DNA from: Oceanibium sediminis
GTDB lineage: Bacteria > Pseudomonadota > Alphaproteobacteria > Rhodobacterales > Rhodobacteraceae
Direction of reading: 5' to 3'
DNA: 64,000 nt
NCBI RefSeq assembly: GCF_003265325.1
Contig: NZ_QGNX01000006.1
Span: forward strand, 186,001 to 250,000
Position 1 is the stretch's first letter. Every line of letters begins with the position of its first letter. The notes beneath the pieces were generated by a model, which saw nothing but the letters and a program-made list of their open reading frames with translations, was not told the origin of the DNA and made no database searches. A program made the translations under genes and the position numbers. This document shows, piece after piece, positions 25,198 through 34,238 of the stretch.

Positions 25198-25832
25198 GGC
25201 AGGGGGATTTCCGTCGTTCGTTGCGGGATGTGATAGCCGGTCTGCACCGCCGGTCGCCCGACGAGGCGCATGTACCAGTCGCGCAGGGCGGGCGTCTCGT
25301 TCAGGTCGATTTCCTGCCAGTCGTGGCGGGCGATCCAGGGAAAGATAGCCATGTCCACGATGGAATACGCCCCGCGCCCGTCCCCGACCACGTAGTCGCG
25401 GTGTTCCAGCCGCATGTTCAGCACGGCGTAGAGGCGGCGCGCCTCGGTCTGGTAGCGGTTCTCGGAATAGGGGGACACGCCCTTGTTGTTCTTCACGAAG
25501 TGATGGACCTGCCCGAGGATCGGGCCAAGGCCGCCCATTTGCCACATCAGCCATTCGACCAGTTCCCACTGCGCCGCGCCCTCGGCCCCGAAGCGCCCGT
25601 ACTTGTCGGCGAGGTAGAGCATGATCGCCCCGGATTCCATCATGCGGATGCCGGTCTCGCGATCCACGATGGCCGGGATCTTGTGATTGGGAGAGATCTT
25701 CCCGAAGTCGGGGGCGAACTGTTCGCGATTGTCGATGTCGACCGGATGAACCCTGTACTCCACGCCCAGTTCTTCGAGCAATATGGACAGTTTGCGTCCA
25801 TTTGGCGTGCTCCAGGTGTAGAGGTCGATCAT
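25194..25832 (-). CDS. Glutathione S-transferase family protein, YfcG/nu-class type
   Basis: A 212-residue GST. The thioredoxin-like N-domain begins MIDLYTWSTPNGRKLSILLE, with NHKIPAIVD (cis-Pro) and ESGAIMLYLADKYG (glutathione-binding ES). The helical C-domain contains YSIVDMAIFPW. TPNGRK at the active site, with Thr/Asn rather than catalytic Tyr or Ser, is the nu-class YfcG/YghU type with disulfide reductase activity. Its nearness to the homogentisate genes invites a maleylacetoacetate isomerase call, but the active-site sequence does not favour it. Confidence 0.88.
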   Translation of the reverse strand: MIDLYTWSTPNGRKLSILLEELGVEYRVHPVDIDNREQFAPDFGKISPNHKIPAIVDRETGIRMMESGAIMLYLADKYGRFGAEGAAQWELVEWLMWQMGGLGPILGQVHHFVKNNKGVSPYSENRYQTEARRLYAVLNMRLEHRDYVVGDGRGAYSIVDMAIFPWIARHDWQEIDLNETPALRDWYMRLVGRPAVQTGYHIPQRTTEIPLP

Positions 25833-25918
25833 GTAGGTGATCCTTCCTGCTCGGGTCTGCGGGCGATGTTGGCGCCATTCTTAAACCGCCACCCGGCGGA
25901 GGGAAACAGCGGAAGGCG

Positions 25919-26122
25919 TCAGCGTGTCCCTTCGGCCCCGGCCCGGGCGGTGGCCAAGGCGGCGCGGAGCACGTCGCGATCCCCGATGTGGTTGGCCAGG
26001 ATCAGCACCAGCCGCGCGTTCAGCGCGTGGGTCTGCCCGGCGCTGAGCCCCGCGTGGGCGGCGAGCAGTTCGTCGTAGAACCCGTCCGGGTCGGGGATGT
26101 TCGGCGTGTCGGTCAGCGCCAT
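25919..26122 (-). CDS. DUF2783 small protein
   Basis: A 67-residue acidic protein (IPDPDGFYDELLAAH; NARLVLILANHIGD) matching my recollection of DUF2783, small proteins found beside flavin monooxygenases of aromatic catabolism. It starts three bases after the monooxygenase stop, so it is coupled to it. Function unknown; a helper subunit or stability factor of the monooxygenase is a guess. Confidence 0.75.
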   Translation of the reverse strand: MALTDTPNIPDPDGFYDELLAAHAGLSAGQTHALNARLVLILANHIGDRDVLRAALATARAGAEGTR

Positions 26123-26125
26123 GGG

Positions 26126-27751
26126 CTAGGCTCCTTTCGCAATCGCGGCGCTAAGCGCGCTTTCGATCATTCCGGGCGTCGCATCGCGCCAGCGCGCGAC
26201 GACATGCTGATCGGGACGCACCAGGTAAAGGGCCGCCGGGGCGCCGCCAAGGTATCGCGCCCGAAGCGCGCCTGTCGGATCGTCGCGCGAGGTGGTGAGG
26301 GTCAGCCTTTCCAGCGGAATACCCGGAAGCTGCGTAAGGTCCGGGATCTGCGCATCGATCGCCAGCACGGTGAAACGTCCTTTCAGGCGGTCCAGCAGGA
26401 AACCCTGCGCCAGCGGCGCGTCCACGGCGGGCGCCCCGGGGCGGGTTTCCGGCGGGCCGTTCAACTCATCCGGGCCCGTCAGCGACAGCCCGTCATAGAC
26501 GCTCGGCAGCGACAGGCGGCCCGAGTTGATCAGCACCCGCGCGAAGGGATGGCGGCGCGCCAGGTCCAGCACGGCATCGCGAAAAAGGCTCGCGGCCGGG
26601 GACTTTGGGGTCAGGAAATCCGTGGCGCGGGTCGAGTTCAGGATGTTCTCGTCCGCCGCCGCGCCCCGCTCCTCTGCGTAGCTGTCGAGCAGCGCCTCGG
26701 GGGCGAGCCCGCGCGTGACCAGGTCAAGCTTCCAGGCCAGGTTGTCGGCATCCTGTATCCCTGAATTCGCGCCCCGCGCCCCGAAGGGCGACACGAGGTG
26801 CGCCGCGTCCCCGGCGAACAGCACCCTGCCGTGGCGAAACTCGGCCATCCGGCGGCACTGGAACGTGTAGATCGAGGTCCAGACCAGGTCGTAGGACACA
26901 TCCGCGCCCAGCATCGCATCGACCCGCGCGCGCACCTTCGCGGGGTCAAGCTCGGCAGCGCGGTCGATGTCCCAGCCGAGCTGGAAGTCGATCCGCCAGA
27001 CATCGTCGGGCTGCTTGTGCAGCAGCGCGGACTGGCCCGCCCCGTCGAAGGGGGGATCGAACCAGAACCAGCGCTCGGTCGGGAAATCGGCGGTCATGCG
27101 CACGTCGGCGATCAGGAAGTTGTCCTCGAACACCCGCCCCTCGAACCCGAGGCCGAGCATCCCGCGCAGGGCTGAGCGCGCGCCGTCGCAGGCGGCCAGC
27201 CAGGCCGCTTCGAGCCGGTAGGGGCCATCGGGCGTCTCCACCGTCACGAGGACATTGTCCGCGCGCGGCTCGATCCCGGTGACGGTGTTGCCGCCGCGGA
27301 TCTCGATCGGGGCGCCATCCGCTTGCGCGGCGCGGATCGCCTCGACCAGATAGCTTTCGAAATAGGGCTGCTGAAGGTTGATGAACGCGGGGTTGCGATG
27401 CCCTTCCTGGGGCAAGAGGTTGAACTCAAACACCTTGTCATGGCCGTGGAAGACCTTGCCCACGCTCCAGACAACGCCCTTTTCGACCAGCCTCCGGCCC
27501 ACGCCCTGCCGGTCCGCGATTTCCAGCGTGCGCTTGGCGAAGCAGATCGCGCGGCTGCCCTCGCCCGGGCCCTGCTGGTCGTCGAGCACCAGGACCGGCG
27601 TGCCGCGCTGAGCGAGGTCGAGCGCCAGCACCAGCCCGACCGGCCCGGCGCCGACGACGATCACCGGGTGATGCGCCGGACGCGCCGCATCCTGGTCGGC
27701 GCTGTGCGCGTAGGGATAGAGCGCGTCGATCGGCGGGGGGCTTTTGTCCAT
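26126..27751 (-). CDS. FAD-dependent aromatic monooxygenase (MhpA-like)
   Basis: A 541-residue class A flavoprotein hydroxylase. The N-terminal FAD motif is VVGAGPVGLVLALDLAQRG. The DG region reads AACDGARSALR, and LFAGDAAHLVSPFGARGANS is the second FAD/pyrophosphate motif. A C-terminal thioredoxin-like domain of about 130 residues follows, as in MhpA (3-hydroxyphenylpropionate hydroxylase) and PheA. It lies in the hmgA cluster, so a substrate that yields homogentisate, such as 3-hydroxyphenylacetate, is attractive but inferred. It starts two bases before the end of the DinB gene region and is probably in the same operon. Confidence 0.88.
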   Translation of the reverse strand: MDKSPPPIDALYPYAHSADQDAARPAHHPVIVVGAGPVGLVLALDLAQRGTPVLVLDDQQGPGEGSRAICFAKRTLEIADRQGVGRRLVEKGVVWSVGKVFHGHDKVFEFNLLPQEGHRNPAFINLQQPYFESYLVEAIRAAQADGAPIEIRGGNTVTGIEPRADNVLVTVETPDGPYRLEAAWLAACDGARSALRGMLGLGFEGRVFEDNFLIADVRMTADFPTERWFWFDPPFDGAGQSALLHKQPDDVWRIDFQLGWDIDRAAELDPAKVRARVDAMLGADVSYDLVWTSIYTFQCRRMAEFRHGRVLFAGDAAHLVSPFGARGANSGIQDADNLAWKLDLVTRGLAPEALLDSYAEERGAAADENILNSTRATDFLTPKSPAASLFRDAVLDLARRHPFARVLINSGRLSLPSVYDGLSLTGPDELNGPPETRPGAPAVDAPLAQGFLLDRLKGRFTVLAIDAQIPDLTQLPGIPLERLTLTTSRDDPTGALRARYLGGAPAALYLVRPDQHVVARWRDATPGMIESALSAAIAKGA

Positions 27752-27753
27752 GC

Positions 27754-28275
27754 TCAGCGCCCCGCGCGCAGCTCCGTCGCCAGGGGCGCGCGTTCGTAAT
27801 CCAGGAAGAACTCGTCAAGCTGGGGCGGGGCGATCCCGGCATCGCCCATTTGCACATGGGCCTGCCCGCGATGGTGGATCTGGTGCTGGAAAAGATGCGC
27901 CAGCACCGCGTCCACCCGCTCCCGCGTCATGCCTGTCGCGCGCGCCACGCCGACCAGCCGCGCGGGATCGCCGGGCGCGTCGCAGAAGGCGCAAAGACGG
28001 GCATCAGCCACGGCCTGCGCGGCGGCCAGGTCGGCCACCTCGGCGATCTCGGGCCGCTCGAAGACGGCGAGGCCCTGCCCCGCCCCTTCCAGCGCGTCGA
28101 GATAGTAGAGGTCTACCTCGTAGATATGGTTCAGCGTCGCGCTGAGCGAGGGGAAGAAGCCCGGGCGCGGGGCATTGAACGCCGCCCGGTCGAGGCCCGT
28201 GATCGCGCCGAACAACGTCCGGTTGGCATAGGCGTTGTTCGACGCGAACCCCGCGAAGAGCGCCTGCGCGCTCAT
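27754..28275 (-). CDS. DinB-fold protein
   Basis: A 173-residue four-helix DinB/YfiT-like protein. The three metal His are plausible in LNHIYEVD and HLFQHQIHHRGQ. MSAQALFAGFASNNAYANR is a usual DinB start. The superfamily includes thiol-dependent isomerases (maleylpyruvate isomerase type) as well as unknown enzymes. The start overlaps the MBL gene stop (ATGA), and the FAD monooxygenase follows two bases after its own stop. Position in a homogentisate cluster suggests a catabolic role, perhaps isomerisation, not DNA damage. Confidence 0.83.
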   Translation of the reverse strand: MSAQALFAGFASNNAYANRTLFGAITGLDRAAFNAPRPGFFPSLSATLNHIYEVDLYYLDALEGAGQGLAVFERPEIAEVADLAAAQAVADARLCAFCDAPGDPARLVGVARATGMTRERVDAVLAHLFQHQIHHRGQAHVQMGDAGIAPPQLDEFFLDYERAPLATELRAGR

Positions 28276-29222
28276 GTCTGTAACGCCTCCCACATCTCCA
28301 GGTCGCGCGCGGCGGTCCAGATGCGGGGGGTGTCGATATCGCGCGCCTCGTCATAGGCGCGGGCGACGTTGAAGGGCAGGCAATGCTCATAGATCGCGTA
28401 GTCGCCGAACTTGGGATCGCACTCGGCGCGCACCGCGTCCCATGCCTCTTTCAGCGGCCCGCCGCGCAGCGCCACCCGCGCCGCCGGGCTGTAGGTCGAG
28501 CGCAGGAAATCCGCCGTGCTGTCGATGGCACCGTTGACCGCGTCAGCCCCCTGCAACGCCGCCCCCCGCCCCGGCGCGATGGCGTCGAGGCCGAAGCGGC
28601 GGATCCGCTCAAGCGTTCCGGGCCAGTCGTGGAAATGGCCGTCGCCGCAGTAGCAGGCCGAGTGATCCTCGACGATGTCGCCGGTGAACATCACGTTCTG
28701 ATCGGGCACATAGACCACCGCGTCCCCCGCCGTATGCGCGCGGCCGAGGTGCATCAGGTCGATCCGCCGCTTGCCGAGATAGATGGTCATGCGGTCGTTG
28801 AACGTCGTCGTCGGCCAGGTCAGGCCGGGGATGCTCTCATGCCCCTCGAACAGGCGGGGGAAGCGCTGGAACTCGCTGTCCCAATCCTCTTGCCCGCGTT
28901 CGACCACCATGGAGCGGGCCTTTTCGGACATCACGATATCCACCTCTCCGAAGGCCGACGCGCCCAGCACGCGGACCGCGTGGTAATGCGTCAGCACCAG
29001 GTGGCTGATCGGCTTGTCCGTCACCTCGCGCACCTTCTCGATCACCTTTCCGGCCAGGCGCGGGGTGGCCTGCGCCTCGACGATCATCACACTGTCGTCA
29101 CCGATGATGACGCCGGAGTTCGGATCCCCCTCGGCGGTGAAGGCCCAGAGCCCGTCGCCGATCTCGTCAAAGGTGATGGTCTTCTCGCTGAGGTCGCCTT
29201 GCGACGCGAATGCCTTGGCCAT
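28272..29222 (-). CDS. MBL-fold metallo-hydrolase
   Basis: A 316-residue metallo-beta-lactamase-fold protein. LVLTHYHAVRVLGAS stands where HxHxDH is expected, so the second half of the zinc motif is altered. HLGRAHTAGDAVVYVP and MFTGDIVEDHSACYCGDGHFHDW provide later ligands. The altered motif appears to be a family trait of MBL proteins next to hmgA rather than decay. GGAGGGGG lies upstream of MAKAFA. It is second in the hmgA operon and overlaps the DinB gene. Hydrolysis of a ring-cleavage product is possible but unproven. Confidence 0.85.
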   Translation of the reverse strand: MAKAFASQGDLSEKTITFDEIGDGLWAFTAEGDPNSGVIIGDDSVMIVEAQATPRLAGKVIEKVREVTDKPISHLVLTHYHAVRVLGASAFGEVDIVMSEKARSMVVERGQEDWDSEFQRFPRLFEGHESIPGLTWPTTTFNDRMTIYLGKRRIDLMHLGRAHTAGDAVVYVPDQNVMFTGDIVEDHSACYCGDGHFHDWPGTLERIRRFGLDAIAPGRGAALQGADAVNGAIDSTADFLRSTYSPAARVALRGGPLKEAWDAVRAECDPKFGDYAIYEHCLPFNVARAYDEARDIDTPRIWTAARDLEMWEALQT

Positions 29223-29291
29223 GGGTGATGCCCCCTCCATTGGTCGGATACGGGCCACGATACACGACTTGCACCACCGTGGCCCGGGCGA

Positions 29292-30653
29292 TCATTTCAT
29301 CCCCGGCGTCCCGTCGAACTTCTTCTCCAGGCTGTCCCAGCAGTCGATGTAGTCATCCTGCAACGGCGCTTCCTTCCCGGCGAATTCGGTCAGGTGCTGG
29401 GGGAAGCGGGTCTCGAACATGAAGCTCATGGTGTTGTCCAGCTTCTCGGCCTTCAGATCCGCGTTGGAGGCCCCCTCGAAAGCGTTCTTGTCCGGGCCGT
29501 GGGGCAGCATCATGTTGTGCAGGCTCATGCCGCCAGGAATGAAGCCCTGCGGCTTGGCGTCATACTGGCCGTAGATGTTGCCCATCAGCTCGGACATGAC
29601 GTTCTTGTGGTACCAGGGCGGGCGGAAGGTGTTTTCCGCCACCATCCAGCGCTCGCGGAACAGCACGAAGTCGATGTTGGCCGTCCCCGCCTGCCCCGAC
29701 GGCGCGGTCAGGACGGTGAAGATCGACGGGTCCGGGTGGTCGAAAAGGATCGCGCCCACCGGACAATAGGTCCTGAGGTCGTATTTCACCGGGGCGTAGT
29801 TCCCGTGCCAAGCCACCACGTCCAGCGGCGAGTGGCCGATCGCGGTTTCGTGGAACTGCCCGCACCACTTGATCGTCAGGGTCGAGGGCACCTCGCGGTC
29901 CTCGAACGCGGCCACGGGGGATTTGAAGTCGCGCCGGTTCGCCATGCAGTTCGCGCCGATGGGGCCACGGCCCGGAAGCTCGAACTTCTGGCCGTAGTTC
30001 TCGCATACGAAGCCGCGGCACGGGCCTTCCAGCACCTCGACACGGTAGACGAGGCCGCGGGGCAGGATCGCGATTTCCTTCGGCTCGATATCGATGATCC
30101 CGAGTTCCGTGCAGAACCTCAGCCGGCCTTCCTGCGGCACGACCAGCAACTCGCTGTCGGCGGAATAGAAATAGGCGTCCTTCATCGATTCGGTGACCAG
30201 GTAGACATGGCTGGCCATGCCGACCTGCGTGTTGACGTCGCCCGCCGTCGTCATGGTGCGCATCCCCGTCAGCCAGGTCAGCGGCTGGTCCGCGTGGGGT
30301 AGCGGGTCCCAGCGATACTGGCCGAGGCTGGTCACATCGTCCACCACGTGCGGCGCGGATTTCCAGTACGGCAGATCGATCCGCGCATAGCGCCCCGAAT
30401 GCTTGACCGAGGGGCGGATGCGGTAGCACCAGGTGCGCTCGTTCTGGTGGCTCGGCGCGGTGAAGGCGGTGCCGGAAAGCTGCTCTCCGTACAGGCCGTA
30501 GTTGCACTTCTGGGGGCTGTTCATGCCCTGAGGCAGGGCGCCTGGAAGCGCCTCCGTCTCGAAGTCGTTGCCAAAGCCGGGCATGTAGCCGGCGTGGGGA
30601 CCGTCCAGCGACGGGGCCTGGACCATCTGCGAGGGTGCTGTTTGCAAAGTCAT
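29292..30653 (-). CDS. hmgA: Homogentisate 1,2-dioxygenase
   Basis: A 453-residue ring-cleavage dioxygenase converting homogentisate to maleylacetoacetate with Fe(II) and O2 in tyrosine/phenylalanine catabolism. Characteristic stretches are [51 protein letters not shown] and the C-terminal [13 protein letters not shown] with the iron His and [11 protein letters not shown]. Length matches the family. GGAGGATCCC precedes ATG 30653. It is the first gene of its operon and divergent from a MarR regulator with a candidate operator between. Confidence 0.96.
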   Translation of the reverse strand: MTLQTAPSQMVQAPSLDGPHAGYMPGFGNDFETEALPGALPQGMNSPQKCNYGLYGEQLSGTAFTAPSHQNERTWCYRIRPSVKHSGRYARIDLPYWKSAPHVVDDVTSLGQYRWDPLPHADQPLTWLTGMRTMTTAGDVNTQVGMASHVYLVTESMKDAYFYSADSELLVVPQEGRLRFCTELGIIDIEPKEIAILPRGLVYRVEVLEGPCRGFVCENYGQKFELPGRGPIGANCMANRRDFKSPVAAFEDREVPSTLTIKWCGQFHETAIGHSPLDVVAWHGNYAPVKYDLRTYCPVGAILFDHPDPSIFTVLTAPSGQAGTANIDFVLFRERWMVAENTFRPPWYHKNVMSELMGNIYGQYDAKPQGFIPGGMSLHNMMLPHGPDKNAFEGASNADLKAEKLDNTMSFMFETRFPQHLTEFAGKEAPLQDDYIDCWDSLEKKFDGTPGMK

Positions 30654-30692
30654 GGGATCCTCCGGGTGTTTGGGGTTGTGTCCAGCGCTAAC

Positions 30693-30708
30693 AGTTGCTT
30701 TTGTAACT
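30693..30708. promoter_or_regulatory. Candidate MarR operator between hmgA and its regulator
   Basis: AGTTGC (30693-30698) and GTAACT (30703-30708) form an inverted repeat with one mismatch around TTTT, in the short AT-rich gap between divergent hmgA and marR. MarR-family dimers bind such repeats, so the regulator probably acts here on both genes. Confidence 0.5.
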
Positions 30709-30742
30709 AACAATGCCCCCGAGTCCCCGGAAAGGAGCCGCC

Positions 30743-31171
30743 TTGGCGTTTTCATTGCCCGACTTCCTGCCATACCTTCTGAACCAGGCGGCGGAGGCCG
30801 CCAGCCGGGAGTTCCAGTCCCGCTATCGCAGCCGCTACGGCATGTTGCGCACCGAATGGCGGGTGCTGTTCCACCTCGGCTGTTACGGAGAGTTGAGCGC
30901 CAAGCAGATCTGCGAGCGCGCCTCGATCCACAAGACCAAGGTCAGCCGCGCCGTCGCCGCCCTGCAGGCGAAGCGCTACGTGTCGCGCACCACCGACCCT
31001 GACGACCGCCGCCGCGAGGTCCTGTCCCTGACCCGCGCCGGAAAGCGGGTGTTCGACGCGCTGCAGGTGGACGCCGAAGAATGCGAGGCGAAGCTGACCG
31101 CCGTGCTGACCCCGCAGGAACAGGCCCATCTGCGCAGCAGCCTTGCGAAGCTGATGCACTTCGGCTCCTGA
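30743..31171 (+). CDS. MarR family regulator, probable HmgR
   Basis: A 142-residue winged-helix regulator. It has [22 protein letters not shown], recognition helix [17 protein letters not shown] and wing [18 protein letters not shown] 30743 is chosen because AAAGGAG lies seven bases upstream; the ATG at 30713 has no ribosome site and would run through this one. Divergence from hmgA argues for control of homogentisate degradation, with homogentisate or a related acid as ligand. Confidence 0.88.
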   Translation: MAFSLPDFLPYLLNQAAEAASREFQSRYRSRYGMLRTEWRVLFHLGCYGELSAKQICERASIHKTKVSRAVAALQAKRYVSRTTDPDDRRREVLSLTRAGKRVFDALQVDAEECEAKLTAVLTPQEQAHLRSSLAKLMHFGS

Positions 31172-31349
31172 CCCGCGCCTGGACCGCCCCCGCGCTGCCC
31201 CGGCATCGCGCCAGACACCGGGGCCCCACGGGCGAGCGGAATATGCTATAGGAAGGAATGCAAGATGCCCCGCACGCAACCTGAGCGGGGCCCGGGCCAC
31301 GCCCCGCACCCCGGGGGCGGCTACCGAGGGACAGCGAAGGACGGCGAAC

Positions 31350-33233
31350 TTGGAGACACTTGCCCTGACGTTGCCGATGAGCGTGGTGCTCGGCCTGCTG
31401 GCCTTCACGGTGGTCCTGTTCGTGTCCGAGATCGTGCGCATCGACTTCGCCGCCATCCTCGTCATGGTGCTGCTCGGGCTGCTCAGCCAGCTGCCGGGGC
31501 TCAGCTCGCTGGCCGATGTCAGCCAGTTGTTCAACGGGCTTGCGTCCAACGCGGTGGTGTCGATCATCGCGGTCATGATCATCGGCGCGGGGCTGGACAA
31601 GACCGGGCTGATGAGCAAGGTCGCCGCGCTGATCCTGAAGCACGGCGGCAAGACGGAAGCGCGGATCGTTCCGATCATCTCTGGCACCGTGGGCGTCATC
31701 TCCTCCTTCATGCAGAACGTCGGCGCGGCGGCGCTGTTCCTGCCGGTCGTCAGCCGGATCTCGGTGCGCACCGAACTGCCGCTTGGACGGTTGCTGATGC
31801 CCATGGGCTTTTGCGCGATCCTCGGCGGGACGATGACGATGGTCGGCTCCTCGCCGCTGATCCTGCTGAACGACCTGATCCTCGTCGCCAACCAATCGCT
31901 GCCCGAATCCGGGCAGATGCAGACCTTCGGCCTGTTTTCGGTGACCCCTGTGGGCATCTGCCTGGTGATCACCGGCATCCTTTACTTCATGATCTTCGGG
32001 CGCTGGGTCCTGCCGGGCGAGCAGGCGGACGGCGATGCCACCTCCGCACGGTCGCTGAAGGAATACCTGAAGCAGATCTACGGGCTGAAAGCCGACATCT
32101 TCGAAATCACCATCCCCGCCGGGCACCCTTGCGTCGGGCTGACCTTCGACGACCTGATGAAGCGCTACCACGTCTACATCATCGGCAGCGCCTACCAGGG
32201 CAAGACATGGTTCGCCCCGGTGATCCAGACGAAGATTACCGCCCCCTGCCGGCTGGCGGTGCTGGGCCGCGAAAAGGTCATCCGCCACATGGTCGAGGAG
32301 CAGGGCTTCATCCTGCACGACACGCTCGACGTCTTTGCAGAGGATTACGCGCCGACCAAGTCCGGCATCGCCGAGATGGTCATCCCCCCCGGCTCTGCCG
32401 TGATCGGCAAATGCGCCCACGACCTGGTGTTCCGCAAGACCTATGGCGCCAGCCTGCTGGCGATCCACCGGGGTGAGGAAACCATGAGCCTGGTCGAGAC
32501 GGAGGATCACAAACCCACGCAGGTCGGCGAAGTGCCCTTCCTTGCCGGGGACACGCTGGTCATCCACAGCACATGGGATGCGCTGACCCGGCTGACCCGG
32601 GACCGCAATTTCGTGGTCGTCACCACCGACTTTCCGCGCGAGGAGCTCCGCCCGAAAAAGGTGGGCTGGGCGCTACTGTTCTTCGCCATCGCCATCTTCC
32701 TGATCCTGTTCACGGACCTGCGCCTGTCGCTCTGCCTGCTGACCGGGGCGGTCGGCATGATCCTGGCGAAGGTGCTGGACATAGACGAGGCCTACGGCGC
32801 CGTTAGTTGGAGCACCGTCTTCCTGCTGGCCAGCCTGATCCCGCTGGGACAGGCGGTGCAGACGACCGGCACCGCCGCCTGGATCGCCGAGCGGATCCTT
32901 ATCCTTCTGGAGGGCTGGCCGATCTGGTCGCTGCAGGCCGGGATCGCGGTCCTCGCCACCGTCTTCACGCTGATCATGTCCAATGTCGGCGCGACGGTGC
33001 TGCTGGTACCGCTTGCCGTCTCCATCGCCGTGGCGGCGGGCGGGGACCCGGCGATCTTCGCGCTGACGGTGGCGATATCGACGTCGAATTCCTTCCTGAT
33101 CCCGACGCACCAGGTGAACGCGCTGATCATGGGGCCGGCGGGGTACCGGGTGACGGACTTCATCAAGAGCGGCGGCATCATGACGATCCTGTTCCTGGTC
33201 GTCTCGCTCGTCGTGATGAACCTGGTGTTCTGA
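31350..33233 (+). CDS. SLC13-family permease with RCK_C domains
   Basis: A 627-residue transporter. N-terminal membrane helices carry SSFMQNVGAAALFLPV and MVGSSPLILLND, the SNT-type motifs of SLC13/ArsB-like anion transporters. A soluble insert (about 225-410) holds two TrkA-C/RCK_C modules, and a second membrane half ends VAISTSNSFLIPTHQVNAL. Substrates of bacterial relatives include sulfate, dicarboxylates and other anions. TTG start after GAAGGACGGCGAAC; an internal ATG (31377) is possible. Transcribed alone or with the following small genes. Confidence 0.88.
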   Translation: METLALTLPMSVVLGLLAFTVVLFVSEIVRIDFAAILVMVLLGLLSQLPGLSSLADVSQLFNGLASNAVVSIIAVMIIGAGLDKTGLMSKVAALILKHGGKTEARIVPIISGTVGVISSFMQNVGAAALFLPVVSRISVRTELPLGRLLMPMGFCAILGGTMTMVGSSPLILLNDLILVANQSLPESGQMQTFGLFSVTPVGICLVITGILYFMIFGRWVLPGEQADGDATSARSLKEYLKQIYGLKADIFEITIPAGHPCVGLTFDDLMKRYHVYIIGSAYQGKTWFAPVIQTKITAPCRLAVLGREKVIRHMVEEQGFILHDTLDVFAEDYAPTKSGIAEMVIPPGSAVIGKCAHDLVFRKTYGASLLAIHRGEETMSLVETEDHKPTQVGEVPFLAGDTLVIHSTWDALTRLTRDRNFVVVTTDFPREELRPKKVGWALLFFAIAIFLILFTDLRLSLCLLTGAVGMILAKVLDIDEAYGAVSWSTVFLLASLIPLGQAVQTTGTAAWIAERILILLEGWPIWSLQAGIAVLATVFTLIMSNVGATVLLVPLAVSIAVAAGGDPAIFALTVAISTSNSFLIPTHQVNALIMGPAGYRVTDFIKSGGIMTILFLVVSLVVMNLVF

Positions 33234-33354
33234 GCCGCCCCGCCCCCGTGCGGCAGACTTTTCGGGCCGATCGTGCTAGGCTTCCCGCCAGCGCAATGAC
33301 GCTGCGACGGGGCATTCACGCAGGCAGGGGCCGAAACCAGGGGGGATCGGGGCT

Positions 33355-33651
33355 ATGATCATGCGGATCTTTCAAGTCGTGGCGCGGCCCGGGAAAGAGC
33401 GCGCGTTCGCCGCGTTCTTTCACGAAACGGCCATCCCGCTGATGAAATCCACCGACGGCATCGTCTCGCTGCTGCCGGGCGCGGCGCGGCCCGAAAGCCC
33501 GCGCGAATTCAGCTTCGTCATGGTCTGGAAGGACCTCGAGTCCCTGAAAGCCTTCGTCGGCGAGGACTATGAAAGCCCCCACATCGCCCCCGAAGAGGCG
33601 GAGTTGGTCGAGAGCAGGACGATCAAGCACTACGACCTCGTCTCCACCTGA
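33355..33651 (+). CDS. Antibiotic biosynthesis monooxygenase (ABM) fold protein
   Basis: A 98-residue ferredoxin-like dimeric alpha/beta-barrel protein (MIMRIFQVVARPGKERAF; FVMVWKDLESLKAFVGED; IKHYDLV), typical of the ABM/quinol monooxygenase superfamily. No cofactor motif is expected. Two in-frame ATGs (33355, 33361) follow GGGGGATCGGGGCT. The cupin gene follows by 25 bases, suggesting a two-gene unit. Substrate unknown. Confidence 0.8.
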   Translation: MIMRIFQVVARPGKERAFAAFFHETAIPLMKSTDGIVSLLPGAARPESPREFSFVMVWKDLESLKAFVGEDYESPHIAPEEAELVESRTIKHYDLVST

Positions 33652-33676
33652 CGGACCTGCGGAAAGGAAGCACAGA

Positions 33677-34210
33677 ATGTTCGATCTGGACACGTTCATC
33701 GAGGATTGCCGCACGGCGGTCGACCGGGACCCGACGCATAAATCGGTCGCGGAAATCGTCAGGCGCGCCATGTCCGACCCGGACGCGGTGCTCCGCGCGC
33801 TCGGGGAGCCCGAGGAACCCGGCATCCGCCCGCTCTACCAGTCCAGCACCCTGACGATCATCAACCTCGCCTGGAAGCCCAGCACCACGATCCCGCCGCA
33901 CAACCACGACATGTGGGCGGTCATCGGCATCTACGGCGGTCGCGAGGACAACATCTTCTGGCGGCGGATCAAGGACCATCCCGACGGGCTGATCGAGGCG
34001 GCGGGCGCGCAGGCGCTGAGCACCGGGGATGTCTGCCCGATGGGGCCGGACATCATCCATTCGGTGACCAACCCGATCCCGCGCCTGACCGGCGCGCTGC
34101 ACGTCTATGGCGGGGACTTCTTCGAAGCCGAGCGCAGCGAGTGGGAGCCGGGCGGCCTGACCGAACAGAAGCTCGACATGGACATCGTGCGCGCGCGGTT
34201 TTCCAACTGA
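33677..34210 (+). CDS. Cysteine dioxygenase-like cupin protein
   Basis: A 177-residue double-stranded beta-helix protein. IPPHNHDMWAVIGIYGGRED supplies the HxH...E metal ligands, and DIIHSVTNP supplies the third His, as in cysteine-dioxygenase-like and COG5553 metal-dependent enzymes. AAAGGAAG precedes the ATG. Directly downstream of the ABM protein. Thiol oxidation is possible, but the CDO-defining residues beyond the metal site cannot be confirmed by eye. Confidence 0.8.
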   Translation: MFDLDTFIEDCRTAVDRDPTHKSVAEIVRRAMSDPDAVLRALGEPEEPGIRPLYQSSTLTIINLAWKPSTTIPPHNHDMWAVIGIYGGREDNIFWRRIKDHPDGLIEAAGAQALSTGDVCPMGPDIIHSVTNPIPRLTGALHVYGGDFFEAERSEWEPGGLTEQKLDMDIVRARFSN

Positions 34211-34238
34211 CACCTTAGGCGCGGCCGGGAATCAGGCC

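Noticed and set aside
25194-25832. Maleylacetoacetate isomerase (maiA) serving hmgA
   Set aside because: The active site TPNGRK and NHKIPAIVD fit YfcG-type GSTs, and the gene is coupled to a sugar kinase rather than to the hmgA operon.
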